Assembly (NCBI RefSeq): GCF_019279795.1
Contig: NC_056749.1
Coordinates: 575,648,929 to 575,712,928, forward strand
Direction: 5' to 3'
DNA: 64,000 bases
Source of the DNA: Protopterus annectens
Lineage: Eukaryota; Chordata; Ceratodontiformes; Protopteridae
Position numbers and translations under genes: made by a program. Below are positions 23,301 through 34,268 of this stretch, one piece after another. Each line of letters opens with the position of its first letter. The stretch's first letter is position 1. The notes beneath the pieces are model-generated. The model searched no databases and was not told the origin of the DNA. It worked only from the letters and a program-made list of their open reading frames with translations.

Positions 23301-26150
23301 GAGCCTTAAACCAGGTCTCAGTCACTGCACAGATATCGATGTTCTCCATTTTTAGGAGTGCCTCGAGAGAGTGCATTTTGAGGTTTAGACGTCTAGCATT
23401 GAGTAGCATTACCTTCAGATTTTGCATGCTTTGTTATAAAAAAATACAACTAAAAGAGGAACAGATACTGAAAGGGAAAATAGAGCACCTTGAAAAAGAA
23501 CTATCAAGTAACACTAAGAAATAGACAGAGGAAGAACTCTTAAAAATGCAAAGAGACCTTTATATGCTAGAAACCAGAAACCTATCATTCTACGAAGCTA
23601 GGATGCTAGCCACCCATGCAGAAGAAGCACAAATCCCATCTAGAGCTCTATCCAGAATTATCTCCCAACACAAAACCGCCTCCAGTATATCAGAAATAAA
23701 CCAAAAGAACAAAAACTACACAAAAAATGAGGACACTGTCAAAATATTTGAACAAATATACTCTCAGGTATATGGAGAGCAAACATTACAAACATCAAAG
23801 GAAAATAGAACTCTGTTCCTTCAAAAACTGAAATTCCCCAAACTAGATTTAGACCAACAAAAAAAAATAACTGAACCCATATCCGTCAATGAGATAATCA
23901 CAACAATCAAACACTTAAAAATGCACAAGGCTGCGGGACCAGATGGTCCCACCTCAGAATTCTACAAAGCATTTACCTCCTTGATAGCTAAACTACTACA
24001 TTATATTTTAAACTACATAATAAACAAACAAAAAAAAATGATATTCACTTCATTGCCTCTCAAACTATATTTATATTAAAATAACACGCTGACTCCAAAA
24101 ACCCTGACAGCTACAGACCCATCTCCCTCTTAAACCTGGATAAAAAAATACTTACCTCAATACTTACGAATAGATTGAAAAACCTGATAGAAAAAAATCA
24201 TTTCTCCAGAACAATCTGGATTTACACCACTTAGAAAGACTAGTGACAACACATTAACATTAGCTGCGATAATTTCGGAACAATACTAACATCTATACAA
24301 TGGTAGTAGATGCTCACAAGGCATTTGATAGGGTCAACATAGAATTCTTACTCCAAACATTACTGTACTTTGATATACCTAATAACTTCATACAGATCAT
24401 CCAAACTCTCTATAGTAATCCCTATACATCCCTATATATTAATAAAACATGGTCAAATAGAATTCTGATAAAAAAATGGAACAAGGCAAGGATACCCGTT
24501 ATCACCCTTTCTCTTTAACCTATACTTAGAACCTCTATTCTTACACATTAAACAAAATACATACCATAACCCCCCATCAGTACACAACTTCAAAATTTAT
24601 CTCACTGCTTTTGCAGATGATCTGAACATATACTGCATCACACCAAATTCAGATATAAACAAAATAATAACTGCAATTGAACAATTCTCTATCATGTCTA
24701 ACTATAAATTAAATCTTAATAAAGCCAATATTTTCCCCTTAAAAACAGCCAAACTCATTCCATTAATACCACTTCTGGACACAATAAAAATAAAAGCAGA
24801 AACTAAATATTTGGGAATTACCTTTTTCCAGAATAAACAAGATTTCTACCAATATAATGTAACTCTCAAATGGCAAAACATAATGCAAGACTGTAAAAGG
24901 TGGAACAATCTAAAACTACCATTCATGGCAAAAGTATCAATAATAAAAATTAATATTTTACCTAGACTAACGTATGTTTTCATGACATCACAGGTAATAA
25001 TACATAATAAACTCTTTAAGCAAATACACACCTTTCTGGCAAAGTTTATACGGGAACCTAAGAAAACCAGAATTTCCTATCCAAAATTAACACTGCCTAA
25101 GAACAAAAGAGGGCTGAATCTACCGGATTTTAAAACCGATTACACTATCATTAATACCAACAGAATACTAAGAATAGCTGAACATGATCCAACAAAGAAA
25201 AACTGGTCTCCTCCTTGGGTGACAATATATTGTAGATATATTAAAGCACTAGGTATCAATCCTAAAGCACTCCCATTCCTGAGTCAAAAAGAAATACAAA
25301 CTTACAACATTCTAGATCACTTAAAACACTCTATCAACATAACACAAAAACTGTTTCAATCTTTGAACCTTGGACAAGCCATAACAATACTACAACCTCT
25401 CCATAAAAACCCAAACCTAAAAATAAATAACAAAATGCTAGACTTAGAATGCTTTCCGCGTCTAACAGACAAAACAATCCAATATATCTTCCCATATTGT
25501 AATTGCACAATACAGGAAATTAGGACTAACTTAAATCTTTCCAAATCTTACATAATACTAAGACAAATCAAAGAACTGTGTTCCAGTTACCTCCAAAACA
25601 CTACTATATCCAAAGGTGACATAGAAACTTGCAATTTGCTTTTGAAAAATATTCTTTCAACAAGGAAAACTATTACTAATTCATATAAAATGATAAGCGA
25701 GATTAAATTCCAGAAGGAGCTTCTCTTTTCCAACTGCTGGAGAAAACTGAAACCCTCCATAGATGACCAACAAATAACACAAGCAATTAGCTTAACACTG
25801 AAGATCATGCCACTTAAAAAATTAGCTTACACGCAGCTAATGATCAGTAATAACGCTTACTTCAAACCTGCAATCCCCCACAAATTCAATACATCAAGGT
25901 CACCACTATGCCCACACTGCAAGGACCAGACAGCTGACCTATTGCATGTATTTTGGAGTTGTAAATGTGTGTACAAATTATGGAATTCTCTCAAAGTACA
26001 GTTACAAAAGATGGGCTACCAAACTTCAACATTAACATGGGAATTTGCCTTATTACCCATTCTTCCAACTAACATTCCCAAAAAACAAGCAGATACACTC
26101 TTAATAATTTTTCTACTAATGAAAATATATATAGCTCTCAAATGGCTAGA
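20397..26150 (+). pseudogene. L1-A ORF2 (endonuclease and reverse transcriptase), interrupted
   Basis: The ATG at 20397 opens an AP-like endonuclease: LWNIKGL, QETHL, VYTP, GGDWN, GIDFFLIS and FSDHSK in correct order through 21190. The frame is cut at about 21325 by a CR1 and resumes at about 23429. RT blocks follow: AAGPDGPTSEFYK (about 23930), YRPISLLNLDKKI (about 24110), AHKAFDRV (about 24310) and the catalytic FADD at 24610-24621. The 491-codon stretch from 24694 holds the thumb and C-terminal regions with CPHCKDQ...H...C near 25908-25970. Frameshifts occur near 23520, 24050, 24240 and 24480. A second CR1 cuts the last codons at 26151. Confidence 0.88.
21326..23425 (-). mobile_element. 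CR1 LINE copy inside L1-A ORF2, RT core deleted
   Basis: The 3' terminus (inverted TTCATAGG repeats) is at 21326. The 5' end lies near 23425, just upstream of the ORF2 start (VMLLNARRLNLKM). Endonuclease motifs are present on the minus strand at 22586-23427 (NARRLNLK, TETWFK, GDFNYP, RSDHKQI). At about 22222 the sequence jumps from ILADRFSA straight to DILQKGLTETDAW. Roughly 830 bp is missing compared with the copies at 26152 and 36722, including the palm and the FADD motif. The downstream part (21710-22220) and 3' untranslated region are intact. The copy is 5'-truncated and cannot encode an RT. Confidence 0.88.
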
Positions 26151-26271
26151 TAGGTTCATAGGTTCATAGGTTCATAGGTTTATACTAGGCTATCTGCCCT
26201 AAGGCATTTATAAGCCTAGCCCAAATTATTGTGGCTTACGCCACCCCTTATATGAAAAAATACTGTGCCCA

Positions 26272-29062
26272 TTAGTTTGTTGTGCCTCTGTCCAGCAGTG
26301 ACCCAGAGATGATTCCCGGGGTAAACCTACGATCTACCATCCACAGGTCTAGATTTCTCTTGAACAGAGTCAGCGAGGTGCTCTGCCTCACATGGACCGG
26401 GATTTTATTCCACAGCATAGGGAGTCTCTGAGTGATAAATCTATCCCTCCAGCACGTCCTATTTATATCCGTGCTAAGGTTTAAGTCGCTTGCTCTAGTG
26501 GTTTTGGTGGATTTGGATTTTTTGAGGTGGAGCATGTCCATTAATTCCGGGTTGGACATGGCCTTGTATGTCAGGCACATGTCACCTCTGAGCAGACGGT
26601 ATGCGACTGAATAGAGCTGGAGTTTCTTCAATCTGGCAGCATATGACAGATTTTGGAGTCCCTTTATCCTTTTGGTGAGGAACTTTGGGGTCTCTCCAAT
26701 TGCTGCAGATGTCGGGTGAGATACATCCCGAATGGGGCATTGTACTCGATCATTGGTCTGATAAGTGAAGAGTACAGGGGAACAATGACCTCACTAGATC
26801 TGGATGTGAATCCCTTCATGATCAGGTGGGCAATGTAGAAGGTCTTTCTAACCACTTTAGCAATGTGAGTGTCAAAGAAAGGCCACTGTCAACCTGGGTC
26901 CCCAGGTCCCTGATAACCTCTTCTGTGCTTAGTGGATTGCCACCTATATGGTAGCTTGGGGTTACCTTGTTTTTCCCGAAGGGTATGACTATACATTTTT
27001 GGCGTTTAACTTCAGGCCATGGCTCTGGCACCAGCTATCTGTTTCCGTGAGTCCCTTCTGAAGGATATCAGTGTCCGATGCACTTTCCACTATGGCGCCC
27101 AGTTTGCAGTCATCTGCAAACTTTGTCAGCCAAAGTCCTCCCATGTTGGCCTGTACTTCTGAGAAGTAGATGCCAAACAATAGGGGGCCAAGGACCGAGC
27201 CCTGTGGGACACCACTTGTGACCGGCTTGGAGTCTGACACAGCGCCAGCAACTCTAACCCGTGGGTTCTGTCCTTAAGCCAGTTTGCAACCCATCTTGTG
27301 ACATATGGGTTTACATTTAAGCTGGTAAGTTTTTCTACAATACCCGAGTGGGGTATTGTGTCGAAAGCCTTTGCAAGGTCAAGGTAGGCTGTATGGACTG
27401 CCTTTCCCTCATCAATGGCCTTGGTGACTATTTCGAAGAAGTCGACCAAGTTCAAAAGGCATGATCTTCCCTTGACAAAGCCAAACTGGGTCGGGTCCAA
27501 TGTCTGCAAGTCCCCTATATCTTTGTTTATGAGCTCCATTATGATCCTCTCCATAGCTTTGCAGACTAGACTTGTTAAGCTTATGGGGCGTAATTACCAG
27601 GGTCCGTGAGGCGCCACCTTTGTGGAGTGGGACCACAGTTGCCGTTCGCCACTCCTTGGGCATGTATCCTGTGGTAAGGCTGAGATTAAACAGCTGCCTT
27701 ATGTGCGGGTTTAATTCCTCATTTAGCTCGTGTAGCACACAGCCGGGGACACCATCCGGTCCCATTGATGCTGTGTTTTTAGCTTTAGAGAGAGCAGCTT
27801 TCACCTGCGCATTTGAGATGTCCGGGAGGCTACACTCGGCTGGGATAGTTATCTCTCCTTTAGGGGAGAGGGTGAAGTTTGCACTGAACCTGTCTGCCAG
27901 TATGTTGGCAATGTCTGTGGGTTCAGTGATTTTTGTATCATTTTGGACTAATTCTGAGCATATCTGTGAGTTTCCACCCAGGTTCCTAACATAGCTGAAA
28001 AAGGCCTTATGATTGTCCTTTGAATCCATGGCAATTTTTCTCTCAAAATTGGCCTTAGTTGATTTTATGAGTGCTCGTATTTTTTACTAATAATGATCAG
28101 GGTGACTTCCCTTTTATGGATTTTGTTCTATCATGTAATAGCTTTCTCCTCTTATTGTAAAGTTTGTTAATGGCTGGGGTCCACCAGACTGGACGCTGGG
28201 CCTTTGTGGAAAGAGTCTTGGTTTTATTTGGGATTGCCTGATCCATGCAGTCCTGGAGGTGTTCATAGAAGGCATTTGTAAGGGCTTCCGCAGCTTGGGT
28301 TGTGGTTTCCTCTGACTCAGGGGCCTTGAAGGATACCACACCAGTCTTGAGTAGTGTGAAGTTTGCTTTAGAGAAGTTCTTCACTATGGTCTTTTTGTTT
28401 GGGGTGGGGCGGGATGTGGATTTCCAGTGAGATTAGTTTATGATCAGATCTCACCAATGAGGGATATACTTCCGTGTGGAGCATTTTGTCCCCATGTTTG
28501 TGACAATGAGATCTAGTATATTTTCTCCTCTCGTGGGAACAGTGACTAGCTGTTCCATGGCATTTGAATTTATGAACTCCAGGAACCGTTGGGCTAGAAA
28601 GTTAGGGCTTGAGTAATGTTCCCAGTCTATATTCGGGTAGTTGAAGTCACCCAATATGATGGTGTTTGGAGATACATTTATACCCTCCAGTGTCTTCAGG
28701 AAGGCTGTGTGGGGTTCCTGAGTTTGAGAGGGTGGCCTGTAGCATGCTACAATTTGTAGAGCAGTTTTGCCTATTGTTAGTTGCACCTGGATGGTTTCCG
28801 AAGCTTCATGCGTTGCCACCAACCTGGAGGTGTGAGTATCCTTTATGAATATGGATACACCCCCTCCTTTTGTGGAGTGGTCCGGGTTTTGGGGCCGGAA
28901 CGCATGATATGAGGTAAAACCTAATAGTGCCAGGGTGCTCTCAGGAGCCTTGAACCAGGTTTCAGTTACAGCACAGACATCGATGTTCTCCATACTGAGA
29001 AGGGCCTCGAGTGCATGCATTTTGAGATTTAGACTTCTGGCATTGAGCAGCATTACCCTCAA
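26272..29062 (-). pseudogene. CR1 ORF2: AP endonuclease and reverse transcriptase
   Basis: Starts with MRVMLLNARSLNLK at 29062. Endonuclease blocks are TETWFK, GDFNYPNIDW and NILDLIVTN. RT blocks are MGPDGVPG, a (disrupted) HKGGAS, TQFGFVKGRSC, AYLDLAKAFDTIPH, PQGSVLGPLLFGIY and catalytic FADD at 27109-27120. The thumb region and a conserved C-terminal NPELMDML / RTCWRDRFITQRLP / FKRNLD segment follow (26272-26631). The frame breaks at several points (about 28450, 28060, 27560, 27200, 26850). The order and spacing match the copy at 36834-39614. Confidence 0.87.
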
Positions 29063-29082
29063 TTTCTTCCCATTTTTGTTTT

Positions 29083-30056
29083 CTAGGGTGGTAGGTTTAG
29101 AATTTGAGCCTTGCCTAAAAAAGGCACTATGGGGGTGGCAAGAGCCTTAGCCAATATCCGGAATCCCAGGGGTGACAGGTGCAAGCCGTCCCTTGCGAAG
29201 CAGCGTGGCTTGTCAAGCATGTCATCCCAGGCAGACAGACACTGGATCCCCTTTGAATGACACCAGACATTAAGCCAATTGTTAAAGCTGATCATCTTGT
29301 CTCTATATTGTGGCATCATTCTTGGTGAAGGAAGGATACTGCTCAGGGTTAGGGTCATACCTGCCTGGGCTACATAATCAGAGAGCTCCTCTATGTCTCT
29401 TTTCATGCAGTCCAGGGAGGTACGTCTCAGGTCGCTCACACCAGCATGGACAATGACTGTGTCATATTTGTACTTGCTGTGGAGTGACCCGAGTGCTTGT
29501 GTTATGTGGCGGATTCTAGCGCCCGATAGGCAGCTTACTGTGACCCTCTCCTTGTTCAGCCTGGTGAGTGGGACGTCAGTGTGTCTGACTATGGAGTCAC
29601 CTATGACAAGTATGTTTGGTGTTGTATTTGGCCTTAAGGGCTGTGACTGCTTTGCACACTGCTTTTGTGGTTTATGTGTTGCTTGTGGGGTGTCTTGAGG
29701 TAGCAGTTGTTTGGGTGTCTGCTTTGGAGGCCTCTGCTGTTTAGGTAAATTTTACTCAGAGCCTCCGAGTATGTCTTTGTGTGTTTATGTGTTTGATTCA
29801 GTGGAGTGGTAGCATTATGTGAGGCTGGTTTTGTGGTGTGTGTAGTTGCCTTCTCCTCCTGTCTGGTCTTGCCAGTCCTGAGTTGAGAGAGCTCAGCCTC
29901 CAGTTTGGCTAAATAGCTGCATCTCTCGCAAGTATTTGTGTTATGTGGGAGGAGGAGAGGGTTGTCTGTGTACATGAGGCAGTTATAACATTGCCTCAAG
30001 ATTCCCAGATTCACCAGCTGGACCGGAGAGGAGATTGACAACTGACCTTTGGACAT
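29083..30056 (-). pseudogene. CR1 ORF1: zinc finger plus SGNH esterase
   Basis: ATG at 30056 (MSKGQL). A CYNC...CERC zinc-binding region lies at residues about 24-47, followed by a helical ELSQ segment and a low-complexity linker rich in His/Thr/Asn. The esterase domain follows (with a frame change between 29640 and 29440): a GDSIVRH nucleophile block, an ARIRHI block, an HAGVSDLR block and a C-terminal ARDGLHLSPLG block with catalytic Asp and His. Family knowledge: CR1-group ORF1 proteins combine a PHD-like finger with an esterase. The stop is at 29083, just upstream of ORF2. Confidence 0.85.
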
Positions 30057-30361
30057 GCTAGAATAATATTGGGAAATCCTTAATTGAAAACAAGGGCCAG
30101 TGGGGAGTGAGGGTGTAGTGCTTTTAATTTTTAGTGCTGACTTATATAATTGCTTTAGTGAGCAAGTGCCAGGTAACTTGAGTGCAATGTGATACAAGTA
30201 ACTAAATGCAAAACGACAAACAGTAACTTTCTTTCAAGTGAAACAAGGAAATAAGTACAGTAAGCAATGCAGATATCACTAGTGATCCACAGAAGCTGAG
30301 AAGTTGCGTATTAGGTGAATTAGCTTCCAGGAAATAACAAGCAAACAAACAACAAGTATAT

Positions 30362-31260
30362 AAACAAAGCTAGATTCAGTAGGCCTGGATCTAGTCTATG
30401 CTAGAGCAAACAAGGTGAACCAATTTCAGTAAGATACAGTTCAAATATTCAGGCACTATAAACCTTTAACCAGAAAATTCCCAGCTCAGAAGGGCAGAGT
30501 CCAGCCTCTTCTCCCACAAGAGTGCAGTCCACGAACCTTCTTAATGTAAAATAACTGGCCTGAAGCCCAAGTGCCTAAACCAGAACTAATACACTTGGAC
30601 ACTGGGCTCTCAATCAGCAGTTCCCAACTTAGAAGGATGAAAGCTACCTGTCCTGCCACCACAGTGCTTGCCACAAACCTTCCTAATGTAAAACAACTGG
30701 TCTGAAGCCCAAGTGCTTAATCCAAAAGACTTGAATGATAGCTACACTTTAATCAAGTTACAACCAAGCAGTAATAAATACCATTGAATACTTTAGAGAA
30801 TGTCTGGATTAGTGCTCAAGTTACACAAACAAAGCTAGATCCAGCAGGCCCGAATCCAGTCTATGCCACAGCAAACAAGGCACCAACTTCAGTAAGAAAC
30901 AGTTCAGATATGCATGCACTATAAGCCTTTAACCAGAAATTCCCAGCTCAGAAGGGCAGAGTCCAGCCTCTCCTCCCACAAGAGTGCAGACCACGAACCC
31001 TCTTAATGTAAAATAACTGGCTTGAAAGCCCAAGTGCTTAAACCAGAATTAATACACTTTTAGAATAACAGACACTGAGCCCTCAATCAGCAGTTCTCAA
31101 CCTAGAAGGATGTAAGCTACCTGTTCTGCCACAACAGTGCAGACCACAAACCTCTCAGTGCAAAACAACTAACTGGTCCGAAGCCCAAGTGTTTAAACCA
31201 AAAGGCTTAGAATGAGTTACACCAAGCAGTAATAAATACAATTGAGTATTTTAAGATGAT
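30362..31260 (-). repeat. Tandem repeat (465-bp unit, two copies) in the CR1 5' region
   Basis: The block AAACAAAGCTAGATYCAG starts at 30362 and again at 30827, with the following about 440 bp alignable. Each unit contains a doubled sub-repeat of about 130 bp (CCCAGCTCAGAAGGGCAGAG against CCCAACTTAGAAGGATGAAA, both ending in a TGAAGCCCAAGTGC block). It lies upstream of ORF1 where a LINE promoter is expected. The sequence is unrelated to the monomers of the other CR1 at 40979-43897. Confidence 0.8.
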
Positions 31261-31840
31261 GCAAAAGTAAAAAGAAGTAGGTAAAAACACAAGTACAGTA
31301 AAAGCAGATGAAATTTTTTTTTTTTTTTTTTTCTGAACAAGTGCTGAGATCAAAGAAACAGATTTGAGTGCTGAAACTAGAAAACTGGCTAGTTACAAGA
31401 AAAAAAAAAAACAAGCTAGAAGGCTTCCCTCAAACACAGAAGGGCTTGGGGACTCAGAAGCCTACAAATAGTCTGTACCACTTAACAAGAAAGGCAGGAA
31501 ATAAGCTTATTTTTTTTTCTATTTCCCAGATGCTCTCTTTGTACACAGTAGGAGTGCCTGAAATCAGAATATGATCTCACTGCACTCAGTTGAGTGAGCA
31601 AATGAGATGGGCCCAGAGGCAGGCTGAGGGGCGGGCAGTTTCAATGCCACTAAGATTAACACCAAAACAAAACCAGGGCGGGTGGGTGGGAATAACTGAA
31701 GAGCAGAATAACCAGTTAAAAATTCCTTCAACACTCCTTCATACACAGTTTAAATCAATTTAAATACTGTATTTTTTAAAAGAAAAAGTGCATAATCTTG
31801 GGAGGGTTTTAAACAAATAGCCATAAAACATCTCTTAGCT

Positions 31841-32213
31841 CACAAAATAGTAATGGATAAAAGAAACCAAAACAGGAAGTCCAGAGAAATCTGGGAACAA
31901 ACCTTTAATATAATATTAGCATAGTCAACCACATAGCAACTTAAGAATACACCTTAATGGAACCAAGAAACTCATACAGGATTTGACAGACTAATCATAG
32001 TTTGGTATTAAGATTGTATGTGTTGTTTTGTATAACAATTGAGCTAATGGTGAAAGCATCTGTGTAAATATTGTAAATAATTGTGTTGTATGACCTACAC
32101 CTTATGGTATTAACACTAATGTATAACATACTCCTATGGTCATGTAAAGATCGAATTGTTTTTTATGTCATATATAATTGTAAAAGAAAAAAGAAAATGT
32201 ATTGAAAAAAAAC
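31841..32213 (+). mobile_element. L1-A 3' end
   Basis: Last ORF2 codons (reading SREIWEQTF, then a stop near 31918), an AT-rich 3' untranslated region and a short A-rich tail ending at 32213. It is separated from the rest of ORF2 by the CR1 insertion. Confidence 0.75.
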
Positions 32214-32226
32214 GCATTATGATCTG
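32214..32226. repeat. Right target-site duplication of L1-A
   Basis: GCATTATGATCTG, identical to 17441-17453, directly after the tail. Confidence 0.92.
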
Positions 32227-32900
32227 AGAAAGGACAGAACTTCATAATAAAATTAGTTATTTTAGATGTAACGTTTTGAGAGATTAATAACTTCTAGTTT
32301 GAATACCATAAATGAAGTAATAATGAGTAAAATTTAAAGAATGTGTATCCTTGAAATTAAAAGCATCTTTTATGTTGAAAGTATCTGTCCATTCTTTTGA
32401 GAGATTTTGCTACAGGGAGTAATATGAATTTTCTACTTGAGTTAGATTCAGTATCATCTAAAATACAATTAAAATCGCATCCTAATATTAAATTACCTTT
32501 ATAGTTGTTAATTATGAAATTCAGATTTTGGTATAGATTTGCCAAAGTCCAGATCTTTTCACAATATTTTATAGTAATCAACACAAATAAACCCTGTTTG
32601 CCTTCATGTTTAAACAAAATTTGAGGCATTTGAAACTCCTTTTTCCATAAAATTGCTACTCATTTTTTAGCTTTAAAAAAAAGAATGAGATCAAGTTATA
32701 TACTTGTTAAAGTTCCAAAACTGAGTGTCTACTTCTTGTGAAAAATGAGTTTCCTGAAGAAGTAAAACATGAGGTTTATGAAGTTCTAAATATTTTTACA
32801 AATTGGCTCTCTTTTTAGGATTATTCAGACCATTAACAGTTAAAGACAGTAAGTTTATGTCCATATTTTAGAGTAAAAGAAATTTCTTAAGATTAAAAGT
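32227..32900 (-). pseudogene. L1-B endonuclease domain (5' part of the split ORF2)
   Basis: On the minus strand ORF2 starts at ATG 32864 with MDINLLSLTVNGLNNPKKR, then LLLQETHF near 32770. After frame breaks comes LILGCDFNCILDD near 32460-32500 (open frame 32357-32629). These are the Asn, Glu and GG/GxDFN blocks of L1/Tx1 endonucleases. The domain leads directly into the RT half at 14436-17453 once L1-A is removed. Confidence 0.82.
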
Positions 32901-33729
32901 AATCATGTAATTAGCCTATTAATGTAGATTAAGGTCTCACTCAGGCAAAAGAAAAAAAAAACACTAACATTCCTAGCCCATCTCTGAGAAACATGTTTCT
33001 CAGGACTAACTGCCTCCCAACACATAAATCCCTAAAAAGTTTTCAAGCTAACATAATGGAAGAACTCTGCATTTTTAGACAAATATTATTTATTATTATT
33101 ATTTATATTTATTTATTGCATTTGTTAACTGGGAAGGTCCACTGGCCCTAAAAAGAGACCATTTTCAGTGGAGGCCCGGGGAGAAAAGCTCCACATTAAT
33201 TACATACAAAAAAATTTAACACAGAACAAAGTATGTCGAGCAGTACTATCACATTCAATGAACATAATAGCAAACAACAGTGATGATGTTAGACACAAGT
33301 ATACATATACATGCAGAATTCTTAGCAGAAGAGAGTTGACTTCAGGGTTAGAAAGGAGGGGACAGAAGGGCTAAAGGAGGAAGAGTCGAACTAAGGTGAA
33401 AGCAAAGGAGTAAGTATGATAGAGAGAAGGAGAGGATTTGTTAATAGTTAAATGGTTAAAGTTGAGACTTGAGAGAGAGAAGTCAGGTGTTGGGGTTATA
33501 TGTTGGGGTGCAGGAGCATAGTCAATGAGAGGGGAGATGTAGTTTTAGGTATTTTTTAAAGGAGGCAGGATTGCTGATATTATGGGAATTTAAGTAAAAG
33601 TTCAGTTGAATATATAATTAATTCTGAAGGGAATAATAAAAATACAAAATAGAAAGAAAAGTATAAACAATGATATATATATATATATCTTAGTATTATA
33701 CAACGACCCCCCCCCCATTAATATTCCAA
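32901..33729. other. Interval between L1-B and the hairpin array
   Basis: 32901-33070 may be L1-B 5' flank. A TTA-rich run at 33084-33118 is followed by a purine-rich, non-coding stretch, a short (TA)n at 33673-33688 and a C-run at 33707-33716. No gene was found. Confidence 0.4.
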
Positions 33730-34268
33730 AACGTGCACGCTGATTGGTCAGCGTGCACGTTGTAAATCAAAGACTTATACTAATGGAAAAAGGTCCGGTC
33801 GCCCGGACTTTTTCCATTAGTATGTCTTTTTTTTTTTTACAGCAACGGAGAACGCAAGATCTCCATTGCTTTTTAGAAACTGTCTCGCTATGTTAAAGGA
33901 GTTTAACATAGCGAGACAGCTTTAAAAAAAGTAACGGAGATCTTCCTTTCTCCGTTGCTTTTTTTAAAGATGTCTCGCTATGTTAAACTCCTTTAACATA
34001 GCGAGACACTTTGTAAAAAGCAACAGAGATCTTGCTTTCTCCGTTGCTTCCACCCACAGCTCTGATGTACTGCATAAGCATACGCATGCGCAGTACATCA
34101 GAACTGCCGCAGAATAACAGACAACTGCGGAAGGGCAGCATGGAGACATTATACAATGCCATTATTTAAGAAAAGTAAGTATATTTTTTCTTAAATAATG
34201 TCATTGTATAATAGCAATAACCCACTTCTGGGTGTGGGTAATGCTGGATTTACCCACGGGTTATTGCT
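33730..34268. other. Array of eleven adjacent hairpins (unassigned multi-foldback structure)
   Basis: Inverted repeats tile the segment almost end to end (left arm / right arm). Perfect stems: 33730-33743/33748-33761 (14 bp); 33880-33897/33902-33919 (18 bp); 33971-33987/33992-34008 (17 bp); 34061-34073/34090-34102 (13 bp); 34213-34223/34258-34268 (11 bp) with an inner 8-bp stem. Near-perfect: 33771-33827; 33841-33870; 33920-33940/33949-33969 (20 of 21); 34018-34029/34038-34049; 34107-34112/34125-34130; 34148-34174/34186-34212 (26 of 27). A two-hairpin module (AGCAACGGAG stem, then TGTCTCGCTATGTTAAA stem) recurs with a period of about 90 bp. There is no coding potential. The family is unknown. 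Confidence 0.85.

Larger units (their letters stand above)
26152..31840 (-). mobile_element. Long CR1 LINE inserted at the end of L1-A ORF2
   Basis: Minus-strand element with the order 5' repeated region (30200-31840), ORF1 (30056 to 29083), ORF2 (29062 to 26272), 3' untranslated region, and a terminal run of the 8-bp unit CATAGGTT at 26152-26180. L1-A coding sequence stops at 26150 and its last codons and 3' end resume at about 31841. That fixes both boundaries to within tens of bases. Frameshifts in both ORFs make it inactive. It is the same family as 21326, 36722 and 13389. Confidence 0.88.
17454..32213 (+). mobile_element. Young L1-type LINE 'L1-A', near full length, carrying two CR1 insertions
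   Basis: Complete L1 layout: 5' end GGGAGTTCAAGATGGCCGC, 5' untranslated region of about 280 bp, ORF1 17737-18598, an unusually long spacer, and ORF2 from 20397. A C-terminal zinc-knuckle, a 3' untranslated region (31841-32213) and a short A-rich tail complete it. It is bracketed by a 13-bp target-site duplication. ORF2 is interrupted by CR1 at 21326-23425 and 26152-31840. Without them the element is about 7 kb. It inserted into the minus-strand L1-B, so L1-B is older and both CR1s are younger. Frameshifts in both ORFs make this copy inactive. Confidence 0.9.

Noticed and set aside
24694-26169. 491-codon open frame as an intact host gene
   Set aside because: It is the RT C-terminal part of L1-A ORF2. 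Upstream RT motifs, including FADD, lie directly before it and in its frame order.
27572-27994. 140-codon plus-strand frame and similar plus-strand frames in 27-30 kb and 38-40 kb
   Set aside because: They are antisense shadows of CR1 ORF1 and ORF2; the motifs are all on the minus strand.
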